Origin: Fibrobacter sp. UWB4
GTDB taxonomy: Bacteria > Fibrobacterota > Fibrobacteria > Fibrobacterales > Fibrobacteraceae
Assembly: GCF_002210345.1 (NCBI RefSeq)
Contig: NZ_MWQI01000001.1
Span: forward strand, 806,001 to 870,000
Reading direction: 5' to 3'
Length of the DNA stretch: 64,000 nucleotides
In this document: positions 17,139 through 26,248 of the stretch, in pieces
How the letters are laid out: the number at the start of each line of letters is the position of its first letter
How positions within the stretch are numbered: the first letter of the stretch is position 1
Translations under genes and position numbers: made by a program
Notes under the pieces: model-generated
What the model was told of the DNA's origin: nothing
Databases searched by the model: none
Seen by the model: the letters and a program-made list of their open reading frames with translations, nothing else

Positions 17139-18221
17139 ATGAGCAATGCAGTTTTGAGATTACATGATGTTTCGGTGGCGTTCGGGTTTGACAAAAACGG
17201 CAATTCTCGTGACGGCAAGCAGCCGTTGCAAGTGACGGATCGCGTCTCGTTCGATATTTTCCCGGGTGAATTTTTTGCGTTGGTGGGCGAGTCCGGCTGC
17301 GGAAAGAGTGTGACCGCGATGAGTATTTTGCGCCTGTTGCCGTGGCCGAGCGCAAAAATTGTGAACGGCGAGATTTTGTTCGATGTGGGGGCGAATGATG
17401 CGCAGACTCAAGATGCGCGCGACCTCGTGAAGCTCCCGCTCAAGGACTTGCAATCCGTCCGCGGTTCCGAAATTGCCTGCATTTTCCAGGAACCGATGCA
17501 AGCGTTGAACCCTGTCGTCACTATCAAAAAGCAACTCCTCGAAGTTTTCAAGTTCGGCGCAGTCTCGAAAAGTGCGCAGTCCCAGAATGCGCCGTCTAAA
17601 CAGGATTCCGCGCCATCTCGGGGTGCGCAAAACGATCTCCTCGACCTTATCCGCGAGCAGCTTCGCTTGGCCGGTTTCACCGATCCCGACCGCGTCTTAA
17701 ATTCTTACCCGCACGAACTTTCGGGTGGTATGTTGCAGCGCGTTTGCATTGTGATGGCTCTTTTGCCAAAGCCAAAATTGATTATTGCTGATGAACCGAC
17801 AACAGCTTTGGATGTGACCGTGCAGGCTCAAGTTCTTGCCGTGCTCAAGGAAATGGCGGAAAAAACGGGAACTGCCGTTTTGCTGATTACGCACAACATG
17901 GGTATCGTTTCGCAGTATGCCCATCGCGTTGCCGTGATGTACGCGGGACGCATTGTCGAAGAAGGTCTTGTCCGTGAAGTCATCAATCATCCGATGCATC
18001 CGTACACGCAAGGACTTTTGGCGGCGATTCCCGAAAGCCATAGCGACTTGCGCACACTAGCGTCTATTCCTGGTTCCGTGCCGCACCCGAAAGACTTTGC
18101 CAAAGGTTGTCGCTTTGCCGACCGCTGCTCGCATTGTGCTGATGAATGTAAAACAGAAACGCTCCCGCCGAAAGTGGCAGAAGCGAATCACTTTGCTTAT
18201 TGCTTTAATTATGAGAAATAA
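17139..18221 (+). CDS. Peptide ABC transporter ATPase (OppD/DppD type)
   Basis: A 360-residue ABC ATPase with Walker A GESGCGKSVT (near residue 51), signature ELSGGMLQRVCI, Walker B LIIADEPTTALD, and the C-terminal oligopeptide-transporter extension HPYTQGLLAAIP...GCRFADRCSHCADEC, whose Cys residues are typical of OppD/DppD. It energises import through the OppC-type permease upstream. A spacer-like insertion rich in Ser, Gln and Ala (about residues 147-165) lies between the Q-loop and the signature. The gap to the permease gene contains dispersed repeats, so co-transcription is uncertain. Confidence 0.88.
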   Translation: MSNAVLRLHDVSVAFGFDKNGNSRDGKQPLQVTDRVSFDIFPGEFFALVGESGCGKSVTAMSILRLLPWPSAKIVNGEILFDVGANDAQTQDARDLVKLPLKDLQSVRGSEIACIFQEPMQALNPVVTIKKQLLEVFKFGAVSKSAQSQNAPSKQDSAPSRGAQNDLLDLIREQLRLAGFTDPDRVLNSYPHELSGGMLQRVCIVMALLPKPKLIIADEPTTALDVTVQAQVLAVLKEMAEKTGTAVLLITHNMGIVSQYAHRVAVMYAGRIVEEGLVREVINHPMHPYTQGLLAAIPESHSDLRTLASIPGSVPHPKDFAKGCRFADRCSHCADECKTETLPPKVAEANHFAYCFNYEK

Positions 18222-18347
18222 CTGGACCTTTCAACCCTAGCGGGTTTCAAGGTGACGGAGAATCGGCGCGTCTTGGAGTGTTCGTGAGTCGGCGCATGTT
18301 GGGTTGCGCTCGACTCTCGTGGCGCTTGCGATTCCTGTAATTCTTGA

Positions 18348-21300
18348 TTACAGCATTCCCTCTAGCGTTTCGAACAAGATTTCCGGTTTCACGGGCTTGC
18401 TCAAGTGTGCGTTCAGGCCTGCTTGCAAGCTGCGCTGCACGTCTTCATCGAATGCGTTTGCCGTGAGAGCGATAATCGGAATTTTTTTGGCGTCGGGACG
18501 ATCCAGTTTGCGGATTGCCGCTGTCGCTTCGAGACCATCCATTTCGGGCATTCGCATGTCCATGAGAATGGCGTCGTAATAGCCGATTGGTGATTTTTGG
18601 AACATCTCGACGGCTATTCTTCCATTTTCTGCATGTTCAGTAGTCACTTGACGCATTTTGAGGATCTCGATCATAATCTGGGCGTTCACTTCCATGTCTT
18701 CGGCAAGGAGGATGCATCTTCCAGAAAGTTCAGCCTTCGTTTTTTGCGGTGCGGTGTGCTGGCGTTTCTTTTTGAGGATGTCCTTGAGTTCGTCCAAGAG
18801 ATTGTCGGTCAATATAGGCTTTGCGATAAAGCTATCGACGCCTGCGGCATGCGCTTCATCCAAGACATCGTCCCAGTTGTATGCTGTGAGCACGATGATT
18901 GCTGTATCGTCGCTTGTAACTGCACGAATTTGTCGAGCCGTTTCCACACCGTCCATTTCGTTCATCTTCCAGTCCAAAACGACAAGGCTGTATGGGTTGC
19001 ATCTTGCGTGGCGGAGTTTAACCATCTCGACGGCTTCTCGTCCTGATGGGGCTGTTTCGACAGCAATTCCCGACTTTTCAAGAACAACCTTGGCGTGCTG
19101 CAAAGCGACGTCGTCATCATCGACGACGAGGACGCTCATTTCGCTCGGACGGATTTCCACATCATTGCTTTCGACAACATCGGAATGGCCAGAATTCAAA
19201 AGCGTGAGCGTAATCGTAAATGTCGTGCCCTTGCCTTTTTCACTATCGACTTCGATCTTGCCGTTCATCATGTCGACAATGCCCTTGGTAATGGCAAGCC
19301 CAAGTCCACTACTGCCGTACTTGTTTGTCGTTCCCGAGTTTTCCTGGCTGAACGGTTCAAAGAGCTTGGGTAAGTATTCCTTGCTCATGCCGATGCCGGT
19401 GTCGCTAATCTTGAAGGTGAGCGTTGAATTCTTATCGAATTTAGCGGTCTTTTCAATACTGAAGTTGATGCTACCGCCCTTGGGTGTAAATTTGACGGCA
19501 TTTCCGAGGATATTGATGAGAACTTGTCTGATCTTTATGCCGTCGCCAATGTAATAGCTATCGAGTTGTCTTCCGACATTGCAACTGTACTTGAGTCCTT
19601 TTTCTTCGCATTGGCCGTTGAAAATGGTGTTTACTTGTTCAAGAAGCTTGGAGAAGGAGAATTCTTCGTTTCTGATGGTCATGCGTCCGCTTTCGATTCT
19701 GCTCATGTCTAAAATTTCATTGATGAGGCTCAGAAGGTGTTCTGCAGAAGAACCTATCTTTTCGAGATAGTCGCGCATTTTAGGGCTGATGTTTTCTTCG
19801 TGGAGTGCGAGACTGTCAAGGCCGATGATGGCGTTCATCGGGGTGCGGATTTCGTGGCTCATGTTCGAGAGGAATACGGTCTTTGCCTTGTTTGCTTCTT
19901 CGGCGACTTTGAGCGCGTCAATGAGCGTCTGGTTTCTGGCGAGGGATTCGTGCATTTCTTCGTCTATGTCTGAGAATCCGACGCCGATAATGCGGAGCGT
20001 TTCGCTGTTCTCGTCATCTCGTACGCCTGCCATGCGAAGCATTTCGTAGCTTTCCTTGCCGTCGCGGATGACCATGTAGCGTAACGCAATGAGTGCGTTT
20101 TTCTGCAATCTCCTGACAATGTTTGCCGGGTCGATAAATTCAAGAAATTTCTTTTGGTATTCCGGAGCGACGTATTTATGGGCGTATTGAGTAAACGATT
20201 CGCTGAATTTAAACTTGTCACCCTTCTTGAATGGTGTTGGAACGGAATCGTTTTTGCGATAGCAAATAGAGATGTCCTCTTCCAGGTCTACATAAAAAAC
20301 GCTTTGGTAATCTGATGCCATTGCAGTAATCATGTAACTTTGTTCGTTACGCTTGCGCTCCTGGTCGATGAGTTTTTGCTGGAGTTCCAGTTCGTCTTCG
20401 AGTTTCTTTTGTTTGATTCTGTTTTCGGCATCGGCGACTTCGCGTTCCATCTTGAGCTTTGCCGTGCGTTGCGTCTGTATAAGGAAGAATACGAATAAAA
20501 TAATTATAGCGAGCAAAACTATAACAGCGATGATGAGGTTTCTTTCGAGAATACCTTCTGAAATGGAACTCATCTGTTCTGTGGATACGTTGTTACGGAC
20601 AAGGTATGTAAGCATCCAGTCTGTAGATTTGACAGGCATGTAGTAAACGGTTTCTTGCATGCCGTTGTATGTAAATGATGTAGAACCTTGCTTGTGGGCA
20701 GCGAAATCTGCGCGAATCTTGTCAATGGTATAACCGTCTTCAAATGTGGCGTGTTCCATGGCTGTGAACAAGTTTTCATCGTTGGTGAGTCCGCCGAGAA
20801 CCATGCTCTTAAGCGATTTGCCGTCTTTTGTATAAATGTTGCAGGAGGCTGCGCTGTTTGTGTCTAGCTGTAGGGATACTCCTTCAAGTAGACGTGCGAT
20901 GGTAATTTCCATAAAGGATACAACAAGCTTTTTCTTGTTGTAATACTTGTTATTAATAGGGATCGCAACGATAAGTGTCTTGTTTTCGTCTTCGGCTTTT
21001 TTTAGTGAGATTTCTGGTTTGGAAAGATTTTTGTAATCGAAATCGTAAAGATCAATGTCGTTACGTATTCCGTTGGATGTGTAAATGAGACCGTTTGAGT
21101 CGACGAAGGCAAATCTTTCCAAACCATAGACGTGCTTTAAACGATACTGGTATGATTGAAAGTTTTTTTCGCTTGATAAATTTTCTGTTGTCAAAAGTTC
21201 AACGGCGAATTCAAGGCTGTTGATATAGTCTTCAAGTTTTGACTCGACAAACTGTTCTCTACGTCCGGCTAGTTCTTCCATGAACATAGAGCTTATATTT

Positions 21301-21407
21301 TGTACAGCGCTATAGCCTAGGAATATAACACCGACGATTAGGGCTATAGCCATAATGATATTTCCAATGGCTGTTTCTTTTACTCCGTTGCCTTTTTTCC
21401 ACACCAT
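18348..21407 (-). CDS. Hybrid sensor histidine kinase with two receiver domains
   Basis: A 1019-residue membrane kinase. TM1 is near residues 14-36, then a periplasmic sensor domain of about 240 residues (Cache-like, inferred), TM2 near 290-310, a coiled-coil linker and a PAS-like region (about 350-490). The HisKA box NMSHEIRTPMNAIIG has the phosphorylated His at residue 518; the ATPase domain has GNAVKFTPKGG and DTGIGM. Two receiver domains follow, with Asp in VVLDWKMNEMDG (about 811) and LMDMRMPEMDG (about 949). It has no HPt domain. The separate HPt and the receiver-EAL protein encoded divergently would complete a phosphorelay. Confidence 0.9.
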   Translation of the reverse strand: MVWKKGNGVKETAIGNIIMAIALIVGVIFLGYSAVQNISSMFMEELAGRREQFVESKLEDYINSLEFAVELLTTENLSSEKNFQSYQYRLKHVYGLERFAFVDSNGLIYTSNGIRNDIDLYDFDYKNLSKPEISLKKAEDENKTLIVAIPINNKYYNKKKLVVSFMEITIARLLEGVSLQLDTNSAASCNIYTKDGKSLKSMVLGGLTNDENLFTAMEHATFEDGYTIDKIRADFAAHKQGSTSFTYNGMQETVYYMPVKSTDWMLTYLVRNNVSTEQMSSISEGILERNLIIAVIVLLAIIILFVFFLIQTQRTAKLKMEREVADAENRIKQKKLEDELELQQKLIDQERKRNEQSYMITAMASDYQSVFYVDLEEDISICYRKNDSVPTPFKKGDKFKFSESFTQYAHKYVAPEYQKKFLEFIDPANIVRRLQKNALIALRYMVIRDGKESYEMLRMAGVRDDENSETLRIIGVGFSDIDEEMHESLARNQTLIDALKVAEEANKAKTVFLSNMSHEIRTPMNAIIGLDSLALHEENISPKMRDYLEKIGSSAEHLLSLINEILDMSRIESGRMTIRNEEFSFSKLLEQVNTIFNGQCEEKGLKYSCNVGRQLDSYYIGDGIKIRQVLINILGNAVKFTPKGGSINFSIEKTAKFDKNSTLTFKISDTGIGMSKEYLPKLFEPFSQENSGTTNKYGSSGLGLAITKGIVDMMNGKIEVDSEKGKGTTFTITLTLLNSGHSDVVESNDVEIRPSEMSVLVVDDDDVALQHAKVVLEKSGIAVETAPSGREAVEMVKLRHARCNPYSLVVLDWKMNEMDGVETARQIRAVTSDDTAIIVLTAYNWDDVLDEAHAAGVDSFIAKPILTDNLLDELKDILKKKRQHTAPQKTKAELSGRCILLAEDMEVNAQIMIEILKMRQVTTEHAENGRIAVEMFQKSPIGYYDAILMDMRMPEMDGLEATAAIRKLDRPDAKKIPIIALTANAFDEDVQRSLQAGLNAHLSKPVKPEILFETLEGML

Positions 21408-21817
21408 ATAAACAGTCCCTTTAAAAGTTAGATTGTTTTTGTATTAAGTATGCGCAAATATAAGTAACGTTGTGCTAAAAGTTGTCATTGTAATAAAATA
21501 AACAGCAATATTACATAAATGTAAGAAATTTTAATGCAATGACATAATTTGTCACGTAATTTTTTTGAAAAAATAATAAAAAAGAAATACTCATACGGGA
21601 TTTTAATGTTTAAATTTGTCATGCCTTTTAAAAAAATGGCCATTGTGGATGAAAAAATTGAAATGAATTGTGCTTTCCGATGTCGAAATTTATGTGATAC
21701 TACCAACGTCCTATAAATGAATCTTTATAGTGAATAAAATGTAACTAAAAAAACATAATCTGGTTTTTTGTCTAGTTTTTACATTTAGACATATAAATTG
21801 GATTGGAGATTGCCCAC
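21408..21817. other. Divergent promoter region between kinase and EAL genes
   Basis: 410 AT-rich bases with no gene. It must hold the leaders of both divergent genes. The only clear motif is the palindrome TGACA-taatt-TGTCA at 21540-21554, a candidate operator. A GGAG site at 21805-21808 serves the ATG at 21818. Confidence 0.5.
21540..21554. promoter_or_regulatory. TGACA-N5-TGTCA palindrome
   Basis: Perfect 5-bp inverted repeat in the divergent control region. A related TGTCAC-gtta-GTGACA palindrome lies before the CE6 esterase gene (42383-42398). Confidence 0.35.
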
Positions 21818-23530
21818 ATGGATTTTGTTGGACAACAGGGTGTTTTAAAACGTCGTGTACTTGTAGTGGACGATGAAATGGTAAACCGTGAAATTTTAGG
21901 GAATTTCCTTTCAACGGTTTACACAGTCGATTATGCGAGCAATGCGAAAATCGCGCTTGGGATGTTGATGAATCCCGATGTCGAGTATTCACTTGTGTTG
22001 CTGGACTTGATTATGCCAGTTATGAGTGGCATCGAGTTCCTGGAACATCGCATTGAAAGCGATCGTCTCAAGTCGGTTCCTGTTGTCGTAATGACGTCAG
22101 AAAAGGCTTTTGAAATCAAGTGCCTAAAGCTTGGCGCTGCGGATTTTATCACAAAGCCATTCAATTTGCCCGAAGTTGTATTGGCGCGTTGTGAACGCAT
22201 TATTGAGCTTTTTGAAAAGAAAAGTATCATCCGCAATACCGAAAAAGATGTACTTACAGGACTTTTGGCAAAAGACTACTTCTTTGAGTATGTACGCCGT
22301 TCAGAACTATTGGGTAAACAGATTCCCCGTGATGCCTTGGTCTTCGATATTGAGCGTTTCCATTTGGTGAATGAATTTTGTGGTCGCGTTTTTGGCAATA
22401 TGCTTCTTTCCAAAATCGGAGAAGCCTTGATTTCGATTCTTTCGAAGATGAATGCATTTGCATGCCGCGCCCATGCGGATACGTTCTACATTTTCGCCGA
22501 ACATCAAGAAGATTATTCGGAATTGCGTAAAGCTTTGGATTCTGTGATTACAAGCTTCTTCCATATTAGCAATATTCGAATTCGTTACGGAATTTGGGAA
22601 AATGTCAGCCGCGAATTTGAAATTGAGGTCTGGTTTGACCGCGCAAAGATAGCCTGTGATTCCAATCGAGGCAATTCATCGAAATGTATTGCTCGTTACA
22701 ATAATGAGCTACATGCAAAGTATATTTTCGAAGAAACGCTTATTCACGATTTAGATGAAGCCATTGCCAATAGGGATTTGAAGGTTTACTATCAGCCCAA
22801 GTATAGCGTTGTGGGTGATGAACCACGTTTAACGAGTGCTGAGGCGTTGGTGCGTTGGATACATCCGAAACTTGGTTTTATTAACCCTGGCGAATTTATT
22901 CCTTTGTTTGAGTCAAATGGGCTTATCCGTAAAGTGGATAATTATGTATGGAAAGAGACTGCTGCGCAAATTCGCCGCTGGAAGGATTTGTATGGTGAAT
23001 CTATCCCTGTGTCAGTAAATGTTTCTCGTATCAATATTTTGGATCCTGACCTTGAATCAAAACTGGAAGAAATTTGTTCAAGGTATGAAATCTCTACGAA
23101 CGAAATCATGCTGGAAGTCACTGAAAGTGCTTATTCCGAAAATACGAGTAGACTCGTCGAAGTTGTGGACAAGTTGCGTAAAAATGGATTCCGCATTGAA
23201 ATGGATGACTTTGGTGCCGGATATTCATCGTTGAATATGATTACCACAGTGCCGGTTGATGTTTTGAAAATAGACATGTCTTTTGTTCGTAACATGGAAA
23301 AGGACGAATGCAACTTGAAACTCGTTAAAATCATTATCGAAATAGCGAAGTTCCTCAAGATTCCATCTGTTGCCGAGGGCGTTGAAACAGAATCTCAGCT
23401 GAATATGTTGAAAAGTATGGGCTGTGACATTATCCAAGGGTATTACTTTTCTAAACCAGTTCCCGCAATGGATTTTGCATCGTTTATTGAACATGAAATA
23501 AAAGTCAAAAATACGAAAAAGGGGGATTAA
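21818..23530 (+). CDS. Response regulator with degenerate GGDEF and intact EAL domain
   Basis: A 570-residue protein. The receiver domain (about 10-130) has VVDDE and LLDLIMPVMSG. A GGDEF-like domain (about 155-290) has HADTF where the GGDEF motif should be, so diguanylate cyclase activity is unlikely. The EAL domain (about 305-560) keeps EALVRW, NVSRINI, EVTES, DDFGAGYSS, KIDMSF, EGVETESQ and QGYYFSKP, the residues expected of an active c-di-GMP phosphodiesterase. ATG 21818 is favoured over a TTG 15 bases earlier because GGAG lies 9 bases upstream. It is divergent from the kinase and followed by the HPt gene 3 bases later, so it is probably the output of that relay. Confidence 0.9.
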   Translation: MDFVGQQGVLKRRVLVVDDEMVNREILGNFLSTVYTVDYASNAKIALGMLMNPDVEYSLVLLDLIMPVMSGIEFLEHRIESDRLKSVPVVVMTSEKAFEIKCLKLGAADFITKPFNLPEVVLARCERIIELFEKKSIIRNTEKDVLTGLLAKDYFFEYVRRSELLGKQIPRDALVFDIERFHLVNEFCGRVFGNMLLSKIGEALISILSKMNAFACRAHADTFYIFAEHQEDYSELRKALDSVITSFFHISNIRIRYGIWENVSREFEIEVWFDRAKIACDSNRGNSSKCIARYNNELHAKYIFEETLIHDLDEAIANRDLKVYYQPKYSVVGDEPRLTSAEALVRWIHPKLGFINPGEFIPLFESNGLIRKVDNYVWKETAAQIRRWKDLYGESIPVSVNVSRINILDPDLESKLEEICSRYEISTNEIMLEVTESAYSENTSRLVEVVDKLRKNGFRIEMDDFGAGYSSLNMITTVPVDVLKIDMSFVRNMEKDECNLKLVKIIIEIAKFLKIPSVAEGVETESQLNMLKSMGCDIIQGYYFSKPVPAMDFASFIEHEIKVKNTKKGD

Positions 23531-23533
23531 CCT

Positions 23534-23878
23534 GTGATTACTATTGAAAAATTGAATTCTTTTGGTGCTGATACTACAGATGGCCTTGAACGTTGTTTTG
23601 GAAATGAATCTCTGTATTTGAAATTGGTGACTACAATTCCTGAAGATTCTACTTTTGAAAGGTTGAACCAGAAAATTGCTGAAAAAAATCTTGATGGTGC
23701 GTTCGAAGCGGCACATGCGCTAAAAGGTGTGCTCGGAAATCTTTCGCTAACTCCGCTTTATGAGATTGCGGTAGAGATTACGGAACTTTTGCGTAATCGT
23801 ACGCAAATGGACTATAGCGAGCTTTTGGCCAAGTTTTTTGCCAAGAAAGACGAACTTGGCAAGCTCTGTGCTGAATAA
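23534..23878 (+). CDS. Histidine phosphotransfer (HPt) protein
   Basis: A 114-residue single-domain HPt protein with the phospho-His motif AAHALKGVLGNLSL (His about residue 62). It begins at a GTG 3 bases after the EAL gene, so the two are translated together. It would shuttle phosphate from the hybrid kinase's receiver domains to the EAL response regulator in the cytoplasm. Confidence 0.85.
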   Translation: MITIEKLNSFGADTTDGLERCFGNESLYLKLVTTIPEDSTFERLNQKIAEKNLDGAFEAAHALKGVLGNLSLTPLYEIAVEITELLRNRTQMDYSELLAKFFAKKDELGKLCAE

Positions 23879-23881
23879 AAA

Positions 23882-23976
23882 TAGTCAATGGTCATTGGTC
23901 AATAGTCGTTAGAATTATAATCATGAAATTCGTCAAACTATTAACTAATAACTAATGACTAATAGCTAATAACTAC
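23882..23976. repeat. Low-complexity TGACTAA/CTAATAA repeat between convergent genes
   Basis: Runs of about 7-base words such as AACTAAT-AACTAAT-GACTAAT-AGCTAAT, preceded by TAGTCAATGGTCATTGGTC. Related runs lie at 30163-30202 and 38743-38825, also at gene ends. Confidence 0.6.
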
Positions 23977-24662
23977 TTAAATTCTTCGCACCACTTGGGA
24001 ACGACTTCGGTCGCTTTCCCTTGAATGACGACGTCCGTGTACGGGTCGCCATAGGGCGCTTCTAGATTTAAGCAAGTGACTTTTGCGCCGTACGAGTGCG
24101 CAAAGCTCTTGAATCCTGCCGCTGGATACACAACGCTGCTTGTGCCGATGTAGGCGAACTCGTCGCAGTTCATGAGCGCTTCCTGAATTTCGTCCATGTA
24201 CAAAGGCGTTTCGCCGAAGAACACGATGTCCGGGCGCACGGGGCTTCCGCAAATCGGGCATTTGGTGTCCAACGTTTCTTCACCTGTGAATTCAAATTCA
24301 TGCTCGTTCTTTGTGCAACGGAGTTTCATCAAGTCTCCGTGCATGTGCAAGACTCGCTTGCTTCCTCCACGTTCGTGGAGGTCGTCGACGTTCTGCGTTA
24401 CGAGCAAGAATTCGTCGCCGAGGCGCTCTTCGAGCTTGGCAAGCGCGATGTGCGCCGCATTCGGCTGGTGTTCGGGGAGTCCCTTTCGCAAGAAGTTGTA
24501 AAAGTCCTTGACGCGCTTCGGGTCGCGCTTTAAAGCTTCCGGTGTGCAGACGTCTTCGATGTTTTCGTGTTCCCACATGCCGTCGTTTCCGCGGAATGTG
24601 CGGAGGCCAGATTCCGCGCTGATTCCAGCGCCTGTCAGTACGACGAGTCTTTTACGTTTCAT
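23973..24662 (-). CDS. cobB: NAD-dependent protein deacylase, Sir2 family
   Basis: A 229-residue sirtuin with NAD-binding GAGISAESGLRTFRG (near residue 10), TQNVDDLHERGG, catalytic LHMHGDL (His about 115), Zn-site CPICGSPVRPDIVFFGE, and GTSSVVYPAAG. It resembles E. coli CobB, including the apparent single Cys in the first half of the zinc site (LRCTKN). It removes acetyl or succinyl groups from protein lysines, using NAD. It lies 9 bases after the M20 peptidase gene and is probably its operon partner. Confidence 0.9.
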   Translation of the reverse strand: MKRKRLVVLTGAGISAESGLRTFRGNDGMWEHENIEDVCTPEALKRDPKRVKDFYNFLRKGLPEHQPNAAHIALAKLEERLGDEFLLVTQNVDDLHERGGSKRVLHMHGDLMKLRCTKNEHEFEFTGEETLDTKCPICGSPVRPDIVFFGETPLYMDEIQEALMNCDEFAYIGTSSVVYPAAGFKSFAHSYGAKVTCLNLEAPYGDPYTDVVIQGKATEVVPKWCEEFK

Positions 24663-24671
24663 AGATCCTCC

Positions 24672-26045
24672 TTACGAAATGGAAACAAAGAAAAGCGCTT
24701 CTGCAACGATTCCGCTTTCGAAATCGGGCAGGTAAAGGCTTTCATTTTCGCCGTGGGCGTTGCATTCCGGGTCTTCGAGGCCCGTGAGTAAAATCGGAAC
24801 GTTGCCGAGCGTGTTGCGGAAAAGTTCTGCGCCCGGGATGCTTGCGCCGCAGCCGATGAACTTGGTGGGGGAGGCGTAAGCGTCCGCCATGGCGTCGCTC
24901 ATCATCTTGAAGAACGGGTGATTCGTGTCGGTGACAAACGGGTTCGCGCCGTCTTCCTTGTCGATGGTGATTTCCATGTTGTTCGGAACTTGGGCCTTGA
25001 GGAAGTCGGCGAGCATGTCGGTGCATTTCACGGCGTCCATGCCGGGAGCAAGGCGGATGCCGATTCGGGCATAGGCGCTGTCTTGCAGCACGTTGCCGGC
25101 ATTTACGCGGGAGCCTGATTCAATCGTGCTCACGATGATGCTTGGGCGGCGCCACAGCGAAAGCAGAATTTCGTCTTCGGGAACGTTCAATTTCACTTGT
25201 TCAAGAACGCCGCCGTCGTTGCGGAAAATTTCTTCGGTCATGCCGAGCGACTTGTAAGATTCGAGTTCTTCCTTTGTCGGCGGGATAATGTCATCTTCGT
25301 AATGCGGGATGAGGATCTTGCCGTCCTTGTCGGTGAGGCTTGCAATCATGCGGCATAGCGCCTGGGCTGGGTCGGGGATCGGGCCGGACCAGGAACCGGA
25401 ATGGAGCGGTGCCTTTGTCGCGCGGAGCGTCACGTTGATGGCGCTCATGCCTCGGAGTGTCGTCGTGATGGAGGGCGTTCCCTTCGCGAAGTTTCCGAGG
25501 TCTGCGATAATGACGGCGTCGCTCTTCAAAAGTTCTGCATGTTCCGTGAGAATCTTTTCGAAGCCTGCACTTCCTGATTCTTCTTCGCCTTCGATGATGA
25601 ACTTGAGGTTTGGACCATTGCCCTTGAGTTCGCGGCGGACCTGTTCAAGTGCGGCGAGGTGCACGATGATGCCTGCCTTGTCGTCAGCTGTGCCGCGTCC
25701 AAAGAGGCGGTCGCCTTTCTGCGTGGCTGTAAACGGAGGCGTGTCCCACAAAGCTTCACGCATTGGCGGTTGCACGTCGTGATGGGCGTACAAAAGAATG
25801 GTCGGCTTGTCCGGGCTGGTGAGGCTTTCGGCGTAAACGCTCGGACGTCCGCTTGGTGGCATCAAAAACTGGATGTTGGTGAGTCCTGCCTTCGCAAACA
25901 TTTCCTTGACGGCGTTCGCGGAGTCCAAAACAAATTTCTGGTCAAAATTGTCGAAACTGATGGACGGAATGGCTACCAGGCTCGAAAGCATGTCGATATA
26001 GCGAGGCATGTTTTCGTGAATATCTTTCTTGATTTGATTTTGCAT
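24672..26045 (-). CDS. M20-family metallopeptidase (dipeptidase)
   Basis: A 457-residue M20 peptidase. Metal and catalytic motifs are LLYAHHDVQPP (His ligand), GRGTADDKAG (Asp), EGEEESGSAG (catalytic and ligand Glu), the dimerisation domain with LHSGSWSGPIPDPAQ, and a C-terminal HGENESLYLPDFE with the last His ligand. There is no signal peptide, so it is cytoplasmic. It is similar in layout to carnosinase-like bacterial dipeptidases. It would cleave short peptides or N-acyl amino acids. Confidence 0.9.
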   Translation of the reverse strand: MQNQIKKDIHENMPRYIDMLSSLVAIPSISFDNFDQKFVLDSANAVKEMFAKAGLTNIQFLMPPSGRPSVYAESLTSPDKPTILLYAHHDVQPPMREALWDTPPFTATQKGDRLFGRGTADDKAGIIVHLAALEQVRRELKGNGPNLKFIIEGEEESGSAGFEKILTEHAELLKSDAVIIADLGNFAKGTPSITTTLRGMSAINVTLRATKAPLHSGSWSGPIPDPAQALCRMIASLTDKDGKILIPHYEDDIIPPTKEELESYKSLGMTEEIFRNDGGVLEQVKLNVPEDEILLSLWRRPSIIVSTIESGSRVNAGNVLQDSAYARIGIRLAPGMDAVKCTDMLADFLKAQVPNNMEITIDKEDGANPFVTDTNHPFFKMMSDAMADAYASPTKFIGCGASIPGAELFRNTLGNVPILLTGLEDPECNAHGENESLYLPDFESGIVAEALFFVSIS

Positions 26046-26248
26046 AATTTACTCTCTTGTCTAGTAAGAATTATAAAATTTTTCGTGGCATGGCAATAGG
26101 TGGTTTGTTGGCTTTCTACAGATACTGCCTTTAAATAATTTCTTGTATTGTTTAAAAGATTTTACGAAATAAACCTGGAATAAAATTGCGAAAAAAGCGT
26201 GTTAATAAAGCGGTTTGAGATGTTCTCGACCGTAAAAAAGGACATGCT

